A stretch of DNA of 64,000 nucleotides, from contig CM038214.1 of assembly GCA_021442155.1 (NCBI GenBank), forward strand, positions 314,123,001-314,187,000, written 5' to 3'. The stretch is from Cymbidium sinense (taxonomy: Eukaryota > Streptophyta > Magnoliopsida > Asparagales > Orchidaceae). Both the position numbers and the translations under genes were made by a program. The notes below the pieces were generated by a model. The model was not told the origin of the DNA, searched no databases, and saw only the letters and a program-made list of their open reading frames with translations. Below are positions 1 to 11,128 of the stretch, piece after piece (the stretch's first letter is position 1; each line of letters starts with the position of its first letter).

Positions 1-722
1 TAAGTTTATTTATTTTAGTTTAGGTTATTATTTTTTACATTGAGGTTTAGGTTTAGGTTTAATTTTTAGTTTAATTTTTTTTGTCTTATAGGTTTAGGTT
101 CTATTTTTTATTTTTAGGTTTAGGTTTAGCTTTTTATTTTAGTTTTTTAGGTTTAGGTTTTTGGTTTTTATTTTAGGTTTATTTTTAGGTTTTATTTCTT
201 AATTTAGGTTTAGGTTTATTTTTAGTTTATTATATTTTATTTAGTTTATGTTTAGGATTAGATTTAGTTTATTTTAATTTTAGTTTTAGGTTTTATATAT
301 TTTAGTTTAGGTTTAGTCCTATTTTATTTTAATTTTAGGTTTAGGTTTTTTTTAGCTTAGGGTTTAAATTTTATTTTTAATTTATTTTTAGGTTTATTAT
401 TTAGGTTTAGATTTTTATTTAGTTTTTAGTTTAGTTTAGGTTTTTATTTAATTTATTTTAGTTTAGTTTAGGTATTTTTATTTATTTTATTTTTAGGTTT
501 TATTTAGTTTAGGTTTAGGTTTTTAGCTTTTTTGGGTTTAGGGTTAGTTTAGGGTTTTCTTTTTTTTAGGTTTAGGGTGTGGGGTTTAGGTTTTAGGGTT
601 TACTATTTAGGGTTTAGGGTATTAGTGTTTAGGGTTTAGGGTTTAGGGTTTGGGGTTTAGGTTTTAGGTTTAGGGTTCAGGTTTTAGTTTAGGGTTTAGG
701 GTTTAGGGTTTTATTTTTTTTA
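1..722 (+). repeat. Degenerate telomere-like repeat, G-strand on +
   Basis: The stretch is made of TTTAGG, TTTAGGG and T-rich TTTATTTTA words. Positions 1-540 are dominated by TTTATTTT/TTTAGGTTTAGG, and 590-712 is close to canonical TTTAGGG with scattered substitutions. It ends with a short oligo(T), which is the complement of the poly(A) tail of the adjoining glycine-rich protein fragment. No gene is seen. Confidence 0.9.
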
Positions 723-1201
723 ACAGAGAATAAATTCATATTCAACATTTCTTCTTTTCTATTTCATCAACCAAGTAACAAACCAAGTATTCTAAGACAC
801 AAGAGATGACATAGATAAAAAATGAGCATGCATAAAGAAAATAATAAACCTTAAACAATTAGAGTCCTCTCTACTGTAGAGACACAATTCCATAAGCAGT
901 AGAATGAATCGAGCATTCTTTAGTTTCTCTAGTTCCCATCAGAACCTCCCCGGCCTCTCGAGTTGCGGGATCCACCATAATATCCCTGATCTCTCCCTCC
1001 GCCACCACCACGACTGTAACATCCATCGCTCCTCCCACCTCCATAACCACCACTACTTTGACCACCACCTCCATATCCACCAGCACCTCCAGATCCCCCA
1101 CCACCACTGCAATAACCATCGCCTCTGCCTTCACCTCCACATCCAAATCTAGACTGAGCCTGGTTGACAGTGATGTTCCCGTCGTCAAAGTTCTGCCCAT
1201 T
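723..1201 (-). pseudogene. GR-RBP 3' fragment, copy 1 (least decayed)
   Basis: This is the 3' end of a plant glycine-rich RNA-binding protein gene, read on the minus strand. From 1201 down to 929 the frame is open for 90 codons. It starts at NGQNFDDGNITVNQAQSR, the end of the RRM, and runs into a Gly/Tyr/Arg/Ser-rich tail ending in RGGSDGN. The family's usual ending is SDGNWRN; here the Trp codon is TAG. Positions 723-928 are the 3' UTR, followed by oligo(T) on +, i.e. the poly(A) tail. Most of the RRM and the promoter are missing, so it cannot make the normal RNA chaperone. The intact frame makes this the best-preserved of 13 copies. It lies inside telomere-like repeat on both sides. Confidence 0.9.
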
Positions 1202-1669
1202 CTTAGGGTTTAGATTTAGGTTTATTAGGTTGTAGGGTTTAGGTTTATTTTTTAATTTATTTAGTAACTTTAAGTTTAAGTTTAGGGTTTTGGGTTTAGG
1301 GTTTAGGACTAGGTTAGGGTTTAGGGTTTAGGGTTTAGGGTTTAGGGTTAGGGTTTAGGGTTTAAGGTTTTTTAAGGTTTAGGGTTTAGGGTTTTGAATT
1401 TAGGGTTTAGGGTTTAGAGTTTAGGTTTGTAGATTTTAGGGTTTAGGGTTTAAGGTTTTAGGGTTTAAGGTTTAGGGTTTAGGGTTTTAGGGTTTAGCAT
1501 ATAGGGTTTAGGGTTGAAGGTTTAGGGTTTAGGGTTTAAGGTTTTAGGGTTTATTATCATTATTTTAGGTTTGTGGTAAGGTTAGTTTTAGGGTTTGTGC
1601 TTAAGGTTCTAGTGATTTGTGGCTTACAATTTTGGTGATTGTGGGTTAGATATTTTTAGAGTTTAGTGT
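1202..1669 (+). repeat. Telomere-like repeat with conserved copy flank
   Basis: The first 90 bases hold the flank found beside most GR-RBP copies (TTTTTTAATTTATTTAGTAACTTTA-like, about 1237-1270). A near-canonical TTTAGGG run follows at 1310-1555. From 1560 the motif decays, and the sequence passes into gypsy island A at a telomere-like word near 1672. Confidence 0.85.
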
Positions 1670-3165
1670 CAGGTTTAGGGTTTAGTTGACCAATTTAAGA
1701 TAATTGTAGGCTTTGGTTTCAATTTATTTGGATTTGGTTTTATTTAGGCCAACTTGAAGCTTTAGGTCAGTTTGGGCTAAGTAGGTCAGTTGGGTTTAAT
1801 TAGGTTCAATTGGGTCCAATCATGGCTTTGGTAAAGTTCAACAATTAATTTGGAATGAACTTGAGCCATTGGTTGCAATCAATTTGGTCAACTTGGGCCA
1901 AGTGGGCCAAGTGGGTTTGGTTTGACTCAATTCAAGTTATTCAAAAAATTGATTTTGATTTGGTATGAATCATTGGTTTCAAGGGATTTGGCTTAGTTGC
2001 AATTTGGCTAGTTTGGGTTCATATAGGTTAAGGGGTTAACTTGGTCAAATGACCAAGTTAACTTGGTTTGACATAATTTGTGACAATTGATCAACCTAGG
2101 GTGATCAATAATCATGATGGGAGGTTTTGATGAGCTTGGTTCAATCCAATTTATGTAGGATTAGAACTTGGCTCAAATAGGTTAAATTGGCCACTTTGGG
2201 TCAAGTGGACCATTTGGGTTTAGTTGGCTTGATTTTGGGTTGAGTTCATATATGGATTTGGGATTGATATATAAATTCAATTACAATTGGCTTGGGTTCA
2301 AATGTGTTTTGGTTCATTTGAACATTTTAAGTCAACAGGGTTAAGTTGGGTTTGTCTTGGGTTGATTTTGGTTTGGCTTGATGATTGTAAATTTCATTTA
2401 TATTTGTGAATATGATTGAAGGTATGATTGATTCATGACAACATCAATTGAATTTGGGTTTTGGAATGAAGGAATTTGGTTAAGTCCATGGAGTTGGGTC
2501 ATGTGGCATAGGTTTGGATTTTGATTTAGTTTGATTTAGTTTTGATGATTTAAATGTATATTTCATTTAAATTTGTGAAGATGATTGAAAATATGATTGA
2601 TTTGTGAGAAAATCAATTGAGTTTGACTTGATTTGGATTAATATTTGGCTAAGTCCATGGGATAGGTCATATGGCTTAGGAATGGTTTTGATTTAATTTG
2701 ATTTAGTTTGATTTATTTTTGATCATTTGAATGTAGATTTGATTTATATTTAAAAAGATGATTGAAGGTATAAATTGATTATGAGAAAATCAATTGATTT
2801 TGGATTTGTTTGGATTAAGATTTGGCAAAGCCCATGAGATAGGTCATATGGCTTAGGATGGGTTTCAAGTTTCGATTTGATCATGGGCTTCAATCATTTG
2901 ATTTTTAAATTTGGGTTTGGATTTGGATTTGAATTTGATGTTTGAATTGAACTTGAGGTTTGGTTTGAGAAGGTGAACCTGGATTGGATTTGGGTTATAG
3001 GGTAGGTGGATTATCCTAATCCCTAAGGCATAACCTAATCCTATGGTTACCCTTTATAAGTCTTTAGGCTTAGGTTAAGTGTTTACCTAATTGTTAGAAT
3101 TGTCTTATGACTAGGGAAGTCTTAGTGTCTAGAAGACCCCTTAGTCTAAGATGGGAAGATTGAAT
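1670..3165 (+). repeat. Noncoding TTGG-rich spacer of island A
   Basis: No coding potential is seen. The stretch is built from degenerate words such as TTGGGTCAA, AATTTGGTT, GGTTTGACT and CTTGGTCAAATGACCAAG, and some of these are self-complementary. It aligns along its whole length with 34,635-36,180 of island C, so it is an inherited part of this element family lying between gag and the protease end. It might be an intron-like or insertion-derived segment; the Tat-lineage Ogre elements do carry an intron, but elsewhere in the polyprotein. Confidence 0.7.
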
Positions 3166-3178
3166 CCGCACTCCAAAA

Positions 3179-3445
3179 GTGTTTCCCTTAGAGATAGATG
3201 ATTGGAAGACCAAAGCCAAATTTCATAATATAGACTTGGATACATCTTTCAACGCTTTGCTTGGGAGACCATGGATACATGAGAACAACATAGTTCCATC
3301 CTCTACATGTATAAAGTTTATGAGAGGTGGATCATCTATGTCAAAGGAGATCTGCCAATTGCGCTCAAAGTCGATATATGAGGATGCGGCTTACTACCCC
3401 CTCAAAATCAACAAGTCAAGTTTCGCGAACTTGGCCAAAGTTTAA
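3179..3445 (+). pseudogene. Gypsy protease C-terminal fragment (island A)
   Basis: Eighty-eight codons are open. The segment FNALLGRPWIHENNIVPSS is the conserved end of the retropepsin domain in this gypsy group, where LGRPWIH precedes a VPSS-type strand. The catalytic DTG region is not present upstream, because the noncoding spacer intervenes. Compared with island C, 28 bases just before this fragment are missing between two AGT triplets (C 36,193-36,221). The frame ends at TAA, after which a long A/G run follows. Confidence 0.75.
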
Positions 3446-3546
3446 AACTAAAAAATAAAAAAGAAAAAGAAAAAGAAAAAGAAAGTGAAAAAGAAAAAGA
3501 AAAGAAAAGAGAAAATAAAAAAGAAAATAAAAGGGAGTGGAAATAA
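3446..3546 (+). repeat. Purine (AAAAAG)n run in island A
   Basis: About 100 bases are almost purely A and G, in units of AAAAAG/GAAAAG. In the homologous place of island C (about 36,494-36,590) the run reads in frame as a Lys/Glu/Arg-rich linker, so it was probably a basic, highly charged segment between protease and RT. Minus-strand reading gives an F/L-rich shadow only. Confidence 0.8.
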
Positions 3547-4295
3547 ACTTGGAGGAGGAAGTGGAGCATGACATTAGATTCCACTCATAGTTCATTACTC
3601 CATTCAAACATATGGGTAGAACGAACTGACCTCCATCGGTCAGAGGAAGAGGTTAGTTTAGAGGCAGTCCTAGGGGTGGAAAACCTCCTTATTTTCCACC
3701 CAATATAAGATATATCCCAGCTACCAGGAGTACACCTGCTATCCATATAAACTTAGAATCTAGTTTATAAAATAACTCTTATATGGTTAGCACACCAGCC
3801 AGCTCATCTCAGTAGTAGAATTCCAAGGATGTGAACTTGAGCCAGATTACGTATTCAAAGCAAAGCATAAGTGTATTCAAGTCTATATGTGAAACTGTTA
3901 GGCATCAGTTGGGAATCTTAGCTCTAACCCCACTTGTCCCTCATAAAGCTGAGGGTTTTGTAGTCAAGGAAGCCCCTAAGGCATCCAGAAGACTCAGAGG
4001 TTCTTTCTGAGAGCATCATCCTCAAGTCAAGAAGTTAATATAGAACACTAGGATAATTCATATAAAGATTTAATAAAAATACATTTTGTTTGGTTCTTGC
4101 CTTGTGTTCATAATTTAGTAAAGAAATGGTTAATCCCACACACTTGGTCAAAGCATAGGTCTAAAGAATATGGAAGAACAAATGCAAAAGCTCTCAATCA
4201 AGATCGAGACTAGGATTCGTATAGTGGGTCCGATGATGATGATTCTAGTCATCACCAATCATTTGGAATCTGATAGTTCTTTTAAATCACATTAA
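3547..4295 (+). pseudogene. Protease-RT linker remnant (island A)
   Basis: This stretch aligns with 36,595-37,300 of island C and keeps fragments of the variable linker between protease and RT, but it is broken by many stops and shifts. Recognisable pieces are a KAEGFVVKEAPK-like phrase near 3945-3990 and the segment just before the RT N-terminus near 4240-4290. No domain can be assigned. Confidence 0.55.
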
Positions 4296-5215
4296 CTCAT
4301 ATGAGGCTTTTAGAAACTTTAGATAATCTAGATGATTTTGAAGTCAAAGATGAACCACCAGAGTTTGAAGAAGAGATCAAGTCAGCCATCGATGAGCTCA
4401 AGAAAATCAACTTAGGAACTCAAGAAGATCCATGCCCTACATACATCAATTCTTTATTGAATGAAATTAAAATAAATGACTTATTTAGGCTATTGACTTA
4501 GTTTAAGGACTACTTTGCATGGAGTTATGAAGAGATGCCTGGTTGGTTCTTGATGTAGTAGTCCATAAACTAGTAATACTACTAACTAACTATCAAGCAT
4601 GCGATTAGACATGAACATAAGTCATTTCAAAGTCAAAAAATCGATGTTGGCTTCATCCAGAAAGAAAAATACCCTACCTGGTTAGCCAACATCATCCCAA
4701 TTAAGAAAAAAATGGTCAAATTCATATATGCGTCAATTTTAGGGATTTAAATAAGGCATGTCCAAAAGATGAATTTCCCCAATCCCAATTATGGTGGTCA
4801 TCTCATGCGCTTCTCTTTCATGGATGGCTCATCTAGATATAACAAAATAAAGATGGCCCTTGAAATGAAAGAAACACTATTTTTAGAACCCTAATCAAAA
4901 TCTATTACTATAAGGTCATGCCTTTTAGCCTTAAAAATGTCAGTGCTACATACTAACAGTCTATGACTTGAATTTTTGATGAACTCATTCATCATCAAGT
5001 CGAGTGCTATGTCGATAATCTTATGGTCAAAAGTAGAGAAAAGGAAGACCATCACTTTGACATGAGAGTAGTTTTCAAAGAGTTAAGACAATTTAACCTC
5101 AAAATGAACCCCTAAAGTGTGCATTAGGAGTAGCTTCAGGGAAATTTCTTGTGTTTGTTGTCTCACAAGGGAATCAAATAATCTCGGTGATGATCATATT
5201 AGAAATGCCACCAAA
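4296..5215 (+). pseudogene. Gypsy reverse transcriptase remnant (island A)
   Basis: The N-terminal region (66 open codons at 4301-4498) reads DELKKINLGTQEDPCPTYIN, typical of the acidic stretch before RT in this gypsy group. Downstream, after frame changes, come recognisable RT pieces: the KACPKDEFP region near 4755, a FMDGSSRYN-like palm motif near 4830-4850, a KVMPFSLKN-like segment near 4915, and a YVDNLMVKSREKEDHH active-site region near 5010-5060, where the expected YVDD has become YVDN. Islands B and C cover the same region. The gene is dead: stops interrupt every motif. Confidence 0.75.
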
Positions 5216-6250
5216 AAAGTCTAACTCCGGGATCATTCAAGGCCGTATCTAAGAATCTTTATATCCAACCTATCAGGAAGATGTCATCCATTCTCAGCAC
5301 TTATCAAAAAGGATGCCTAGTTCAAGAGTAGGATGACAAACATGCCTTCAAAGACATCAAGCATTACGATGACACCACCGTTTACAGCATATCTCTCAAG
5401 CAAGTCGCTCATACTTTAAGTAATGCATATGACTTCTTTGGTGCTTTGTTTGCCCAATGATAAAGAGAAGGAAAATGCTCTACAACCTCATCCATGCCTA
5501 ATCCCTAAAGGCTAATTATCCACCCATTAGACATTGCCTTTTAATCTTTGCATCCCAAAAGATACATCACTACATGCTTCCTCATAAGGTGAATTTAATC
5601 TAGGATCAATCCACTCATCTCTCATGATACGGCCATTTTATGCTAGCTGGCACGATGGTCCATGATCCTCTTGCGTTGACATTACATTCGAATTACCGGC
5701 GAAAGGATAATTGCATTTCAAGACACCCACTTCCTACTCTCTTTCGCATCGATAACCTCCCCATGAATAAAACTGAAGGGAGCATTCACTGGGATGTACT
5801 TTGATGGTGGCTTCCTCTCAAAGAGGACAAGAACCATAATCATAATTAGGATTGGCAAGGGTAGAATAGGTCTCTTAACTCTAGACCATGATGTAATGAG
5901 ATTCATCATATCAATCCAATCACAAGAACGAAGCTAAATATGAGGCTAATTATTATCTAGAGTTATCTACTTGCATCTAGAACATCAACATCTTTGGAGA
6001 TTCTCAAACAAGGCAACCATATGTCTCTTATATTTTATCCGCCATAAGTATAGAGTTATTGGCCCAAATCTAGAGATTATCATTTATAAGATTCTTTAAG
6101 AGAGAATCAATGTATAAAATAAGCTTGCCAAGAGTTAGATGTCCGAGAATGAGTCCATATCAACAAAGGTCCAAAATAGACAAGTCTTATCACTTAATGA
6201 TATTGAACTCATCAAAAAGTACTCTCTTGAAGGGGAGGTTATCATTGCCA
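5216..6250 (+). pseudogene. RT thumb, RNase H and second RNase H remnants (island A)
   Basis: From 5216 the RT-RNase H connection is visible as IQPIRKMSSILST. A first RNase H follows to about 5660, ending in HYMLPHKVN-like and LSRINPLIS-like pieces. A second RNase H-like domain begins at MYFDGG (about 5796-5812), the first catalytic Asp, and continues through LTLDHDVMRF and IYKIL to about 6110. Two RNase H domains in tandem are a mark of the Tat lineage. The piece 6110-6250 corresponds to the SIxxKVQNRQVLSL linker before integrase. All frames are broken. Confidence 0.7.
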
Positions 6251-6369
6251 AGATGGGAGAGAGTTAGATTGGAGGAAACCATTCATGGATTACAGGCAAA
6301 CTACCAAGAGAAGTCCCAAGCTTATCAAATGAAGCGAAAGCACTTTCACACCTTGTGGATGTCTGCAGT

Positions 6370-6900
6370 GGTCTTTTGATCATATGTGGTTACATTATTT
6401 AGACAAGCACAAAGCTAGTAAGATCGTGAGACGATACCATGTGTCAAAAGATCAAAGATTACATGGAATATTGGGCAATGCCACTAATGTCAAATACATG
6501 TGTGGTCTTACACCAACCACCCAACATTCTACATCCTTTACCCTCATGGCATTCAAGTGTTGGGGCACACATAGTGGGTCCAATTGATCCTCCTTCTAAG
6601 TCATGGGTCATCTTACCCCACTAACTACTTTTCCAAATGGGCAAGGTGATTCTAGAGAGGTCGAACTTAGCATGTGCTCTAGTTTGGAACCATATATAGA
6701 GGTTGAGTGCCTCGAATTATATGATAATGGTTCTACATTTAAGAGCAAAGATCAAGCCCTAGACATACATGGATTGAGATATTCTAGTTCTAAAGAGACT
6801 AATTGTTGCCCATCACAAGATGGGAGGCAAGTTTGAACCCACATAGGAAGGTCCTTTTGCCATAGGGAAGGCCTACCAAGGAGAATTTTTTTAGCTTATT
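6370..6900 (+). pseudogene. Shortened gypsy integrase remnant (island A)
   Basis: The start reads FDHMWLHYLDKHKASKI, the segment leading into the HHCC zinc-binding domain of integrase. The core is represented by the GPIDPP region (about 6583) and YDNGSTFKS (about 6718-6745), the strand with the second catalytic Asp. Compared with island B, about 130 bases of the zinc-binding region and several hundred bases after YDNGS are missing. The third catalytic Glu region is not recognisable. Confidence 0.7.
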
Positions 6901-6959
6901 AATCATAAGGGAGAGTGCCCAATGCTTTCAATCAATGAGCTCTACTTAAAGAAATATTA

Positions 6960-8680
6960 TAAATCATGTTTGAAAATAATTATCATCAATAAAAATTTTA
7001 TTTTGAATTCAATCTCTTCCATGTTGAAAGTGTTCTTGTTTGTGAATCCACCATGATGTGTTTAGGGTAGGTGTAAAGAACCCGAGTGGCATCCTATCCT
7101 TCATCGACACAACACAAATACAAACTACACAAACATATAAAATAAATAGATATCTATTATCTCGAGCTACTCTAAGTTGAGATACCGCCCCAGTGGCACT
7201 CACTCAGTAGTTGCTCTAGATAAGGCTGACGTGCTACCATGCTAGTGTGTCAGCCCAGTGGTCTTCTTGCTTTAGATGATGTAAGTATGCTACGCTTTCC
7301 TTCCTTACTTGGCCACTGCTCACTGATGAGTGCCTTGTTAGGTTTGTAGGCTACTCGGTAAGCTACCTCATGTTATTTAAAGAGGATGTGAGTCTACTAT
7401 GCTTTCTTCTTGGTTTAACCTTCATGCACTGACTTGGTCGAGTATATTTGAAGTTTAGGATAAGTCCCCTAGTGGCCCCATCCATCCTGATTGCTTCAAG
7501 TCTGGGTCCAAACCTTCCTCGAGTCTCCCTGCTTAGTAGTCGCTCTAGGTTAGATAGTATCTATCCCACTGATGATAGACTATTCTGATGATCAATTCTA
7601 TTCAAAGTGTTATGCCTACATGCTTTCTTTTCAGATTGATCATTGCACACCAACGAGCACCTTAGGTGGTTGGTTCTCACTATACTGATGGATACACCAC
7701 TCATGCTAACGGATACACCTTAGGCTAGTTGGTTCTCGCACCTTAGGATACACCACTCATGGCAGGTGTAAGTCTGCTACACTTTCTCCTTGAGTTGGCC
7801 ACTGTACACCTATAGTGCTTCTTTTCTAAGGCTCAAGATAACACCCCTAGTAGCACCTCTCCTATGGGTGCTATATTTAGATCACATCCTTTGTGACCCC
7901 ATTTAGACACTACCAGGGTTACTATTGGATTGGACAGTTCCCCTTTCCTAGTAACTACCCCTGTGGTTGGAGAATCTATCATGTGGATGTGTAGATTCTC
8001 CCTTGGTCTAGTAAATCTAAGATAGGTCAAGGCGACTTATCAGTGGGTCCATCACACACTGACATTATCTATAAATTAAATATATCAAATTTTACTGAGG
8101 TCACATCCCTAGTAGATTTTCCTTCAATTTGAAATCAAACTAAACCAAGAAAACCATATCAAATCACATGAAATTAAGATAAAATTAATCCTGACTACTT
8201 TTGAGTTGACATAAGTCCCCAATGGCATTCACTCAGAAATCGCCCCAGGTTAGGTTCGATTTGTTGTGCATCCAACAGGTCACCCCAGCGATTCTTCCTC
8301 GCTTTGGAAGATGTAAGTCTACTATGCCTTCTTCCAAGCACACCAAAAGGCAAACCCTTAGGTTGGCTAGATCTTCCCCACAACCGGTAGACTACCCCTT
8401 TGGATTTGTAAACCTGAGGTAGGTCAAGGTTGATATAGCCCCTTCTCAGTGGGTCCATCACACACTAACAGGGTCCATACATTAACTCAGATTAAATTAA
8501 ACCCAATCTGATTTTCCCAATGGTGTTAACTCATACCCTTCTCCTTAGTGGAGCCCCAAATCATATACAAACAAGTTAAGCATACAAATCAAATTCAAAA
8601 CCAACCTCCCTAGTAGAGCCAAATTAAACCAACTCCCCTAGTAGAGTCTAAATCAAAGAAATCCAACCAAATTCTTATTC
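6960..8680 (+). repeat. Island A 3' noncoding region, LTR-like part
   Basis: No coding sequence is supported. The stretch contains the sentence-like module that begins AGTTGAGATA(A/C)CxCCCCAGTGGCACTCACTCAGTAG (near 7160 and again near 8200) and ends CAGTGGGTCCATCACACAC (near 8040 and 8448). The short word CCCCAGTGG and its variants recur throughout. It aligns with 20,940-23,110 of island B, where one more module copy is present. It is probably 3' UTR plus the first part of a long LTR, but with no 5' LTR in the window the LTR border cannot be fixed. Confidence 0.65.
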
Positions 8681-8684
8681 CTAG

Positions 8685-9249
8685 CGGATACATCCCCAAA
8701 TAAATCTATAAAATCAAACTCAAATCCCAATCCCTAGCGGATAGCCTGAACCTACTTCCTTAGTGGAATGTTAATATACCTGATACCTTATGGACTCAAG
8801 CCCATATCTCTAGTAGATATGCCTCCACATAAATTAAAACAAAATAAATTAAAGTCAATTCAATCTTAATCATTGATGGATTACAGATTCCTATCCCAGT
8901 GGATATTTTTTTCACAAATCATATAATTAAGTCAACTTCAAACCTTATCCCTAGCAGATTTTCTTCTTCTATTCCCTCAACATAGAACCCTCACATGTCA
9001 TGTACAGTGCATGTGTGATCCCATAGTAGATCTCCCTCCATGTCCTTGACATGGAATTCTCATCAAATCTTATGTCTTCTCTTATGCACACTTTTAATAC
9101 TTCAACCAAAAGCCTAACAATGTATTCATTCAAATTACATCATCTTAACATTGTAATCAACATTTTATAATTTGTGATGGTGCAAGCTCAAACAAACTAT
9201 ACAATATCATGCTAAACATATTATAGTGTGAATTAACACACTATATTAG
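8685..9249 (+). repeat. Tandem duplication in island A, unit 1
   Basis: This unit starts at CGGATACATCCCCAAA after TAG and ends ...ACACACTATATTAG. It is repeated immediately downstream with about 5-8% visible difference. Island B carries the unit once (from about 23,126), so the duplication arose in A after the two islands separated. TAG is present at both edges, a possible microhomology. Confidence 0.85.
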
Positions 9250-9804
9250 TGGATACATCCCCAAAAAAATCTATAAAATTAAACTCAATTCCCAATCCCC
9301 AATAGATAGCCTGAACCTGCTTCCCTAGTGGAAGGTTCATTTACCCATTCCCCAGTGAACTCAAGCCCATATCTCAAGCAGATATGCCTCCACATAAATT
9401 AAAACAAAATAAATTAAAGTCAATTCGATCTTAATCCCCAGTGGATTATAGGTTCTTATCCCCAACGGATCTTCTTTCCACAAATCATATAATCAAATCA
9501 ACTTCAAACCTTATACCTATAGATTTTCTATTCCCTCAACATAGGCCCCTCGATGTCATGTCCAAAGGTGCATGTGATCCCTAGATCTCCCTCCATGTCC
9601 TTGACATGGAATTCTCATCAAATCTTATTTATTCTTTTATGCACACTTTTAATTCTTCAACCAAAAGCCTAACAATTTATTCATTCAAATTACATCATCC
9701 TAACATTGTAATCAGCATTTTATGTTTTGTGATGGCGCAAGCTCAAACTAACTATACAATATCATGCTAAACATATTATACTGTGAATTAACACACTATA
9801 TTAT
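9250..9804 (+). repeat. Tandem duplication in island A, unit 2
   Basis: This is the second copy of the roughly 560-bp unit, starting TGGATACATCCCCAAA and ending in ACACACTATATTA. It carries a few small deletions relative to unit 1, for example in the region before CTATTCCCTCAACATAGG. Confidence 0.85.
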
Positions 9805-11128
9805 ATTATAATATATGATGTTATATTATAATTTGCTATAATATAATATATTATCTAACATTACACCTCATTAGAATAACTCAAAAAGAACAAATAACAA
9901 AACTTTATCAAAATATGAATAATGTTCATTTTGGATGTACAATTATTATTTTTCTATTAGAAATGCTACAAAATAGCTTAATTTTGGCATTGCTTCTTGG
10001 TGTGTGCCATGAATTTGGCCAAATTCTTCCATCTCAACCTTCAAATTAACATTTTTGTGAGTTTTGACCCAATGTATTATAACAAAGTAAAACATACTAA
10101 AATGTACAATAACATTTAGTAACACACCACCACATTCATATATTTGTGAAGTTATTTTGATATGTTCATTATATTTTAATATTCTTTCATATAATATATT
10201 ATCTTACATTACACCTTAAAATGAATCACTTTAAGCAAAAAATTTATCAAATTTGGTTGAAAAATGAACATTTATTTTGGATGCAAAATTCCATTCTTTT
10301 GATTAAATGACACAACATAGCACACCCCCAATGATGTTCCTTAAAGCTTACCTTAAATTTTGCCAAATCCCATCATCGCAACCTATAAATCAATATTTTT
10401 ATGAATTGTACTAGTACAAACTCTACTACATCATACTATAACAAGCTAAAATATTCTAAACAATAAGTAGTAATACACAATAATATGCTATAATGCATGA
10501 TGCCACACTATGTTATGGCATCCTATATTATAACACACTATACCATATTATATTATATTATATTGCATATCACATCACAAGGGATTTCTTAAGATAAAAA
10601 ATCATAATATTAGTCTAAACAATAAAAAACTATATATTTTAGTTGTATCACTTACATATTTTAAATTGAAACCATATATTATGATGTCATGCTCAACCTA
10701 TTATGAATTTGGCAAAATTTCACCATTTTAAAGTCTAAATCAACATTTTTATAAATAATGCTATTGTAGGCCCAACTGCATGATTGTAAAATACTAAAAG
10801 AATTTAAAATGCATAGAACAATATATTGTGATATATGATGCTATACTATGCTACAACATATAATATTTAATTTGAACATAAAATCTTACTTTAGACTAAA
10901 AGTGGCATAGCACCTTTGGTACTACAACCCACTTCAAATTTAACAAATTTCATCATCTCATTTATTTAATCAATATTTTTATGATTTATAATAATATAGA
11001 CTATAGGGCACAATACCATAATATACTAAAACATTTCAAAACATCTTATAACATTTAGAAACACATCACTACATGCTTAAATATATGATGCTACATTATA
11101 CTATAATATACAATATTATAATATGATT
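9805..11128 (+). repeat. AT-rich end of island A
   Basis: The sequence is very AT-rich, with TATAATATATGATG, TTATATTATAATTTG and many ATAATAT words. It is collinear with 23,690-25,030 of island B. It contains no reading frame and no obvious hairpin element, and is probably the distal part of the long terminal repeat. Confidence 0.6.

Noticed and set aside
904..1152. His/Ser-rich and Thr/Ser/Pro-rich frames on the strand opposite the GR-RBP fragments
   Set aside because: Antisense of the Gly-rich coding region (CCACCA, TCCACC). They recur at every copy and have no independent support.
871..1200. Val/Met/Glu-rich minus-strand frames over GR-RBP copies (also 11607-12014, 17006-17302, 25742-25993, 29242-29484, and plus-strand 43654-43941 and 48600-48875)
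   Set aside because: They are +1/+2 readings of GGT/GGA glycine codons (GTG, GAG, TGG). The true frame gives the NGQN...Gly-rich...SDGNWRN family sequence.
3416..3607. Phe/Leu-rich minus-strand frame, possible membrane peptide (also 36404-36622)
   Set aside because: Reverse complement of the (AAAAAG)n purine run in the gypsy linker.
7009..8461. Short frames in the gypsy 3' noncoding region on both strands
   Set aside because: No family resemblance, interrupted in the homologous region of island B, and located in LTR-like sequence.
9805..11128. Possible MITE or organellar AT-rich insert
   Set aside because: No terminal inverted repeats or organellar genes seen, and it is collinear with the same part of island B, so it belongs to the gypsy element.
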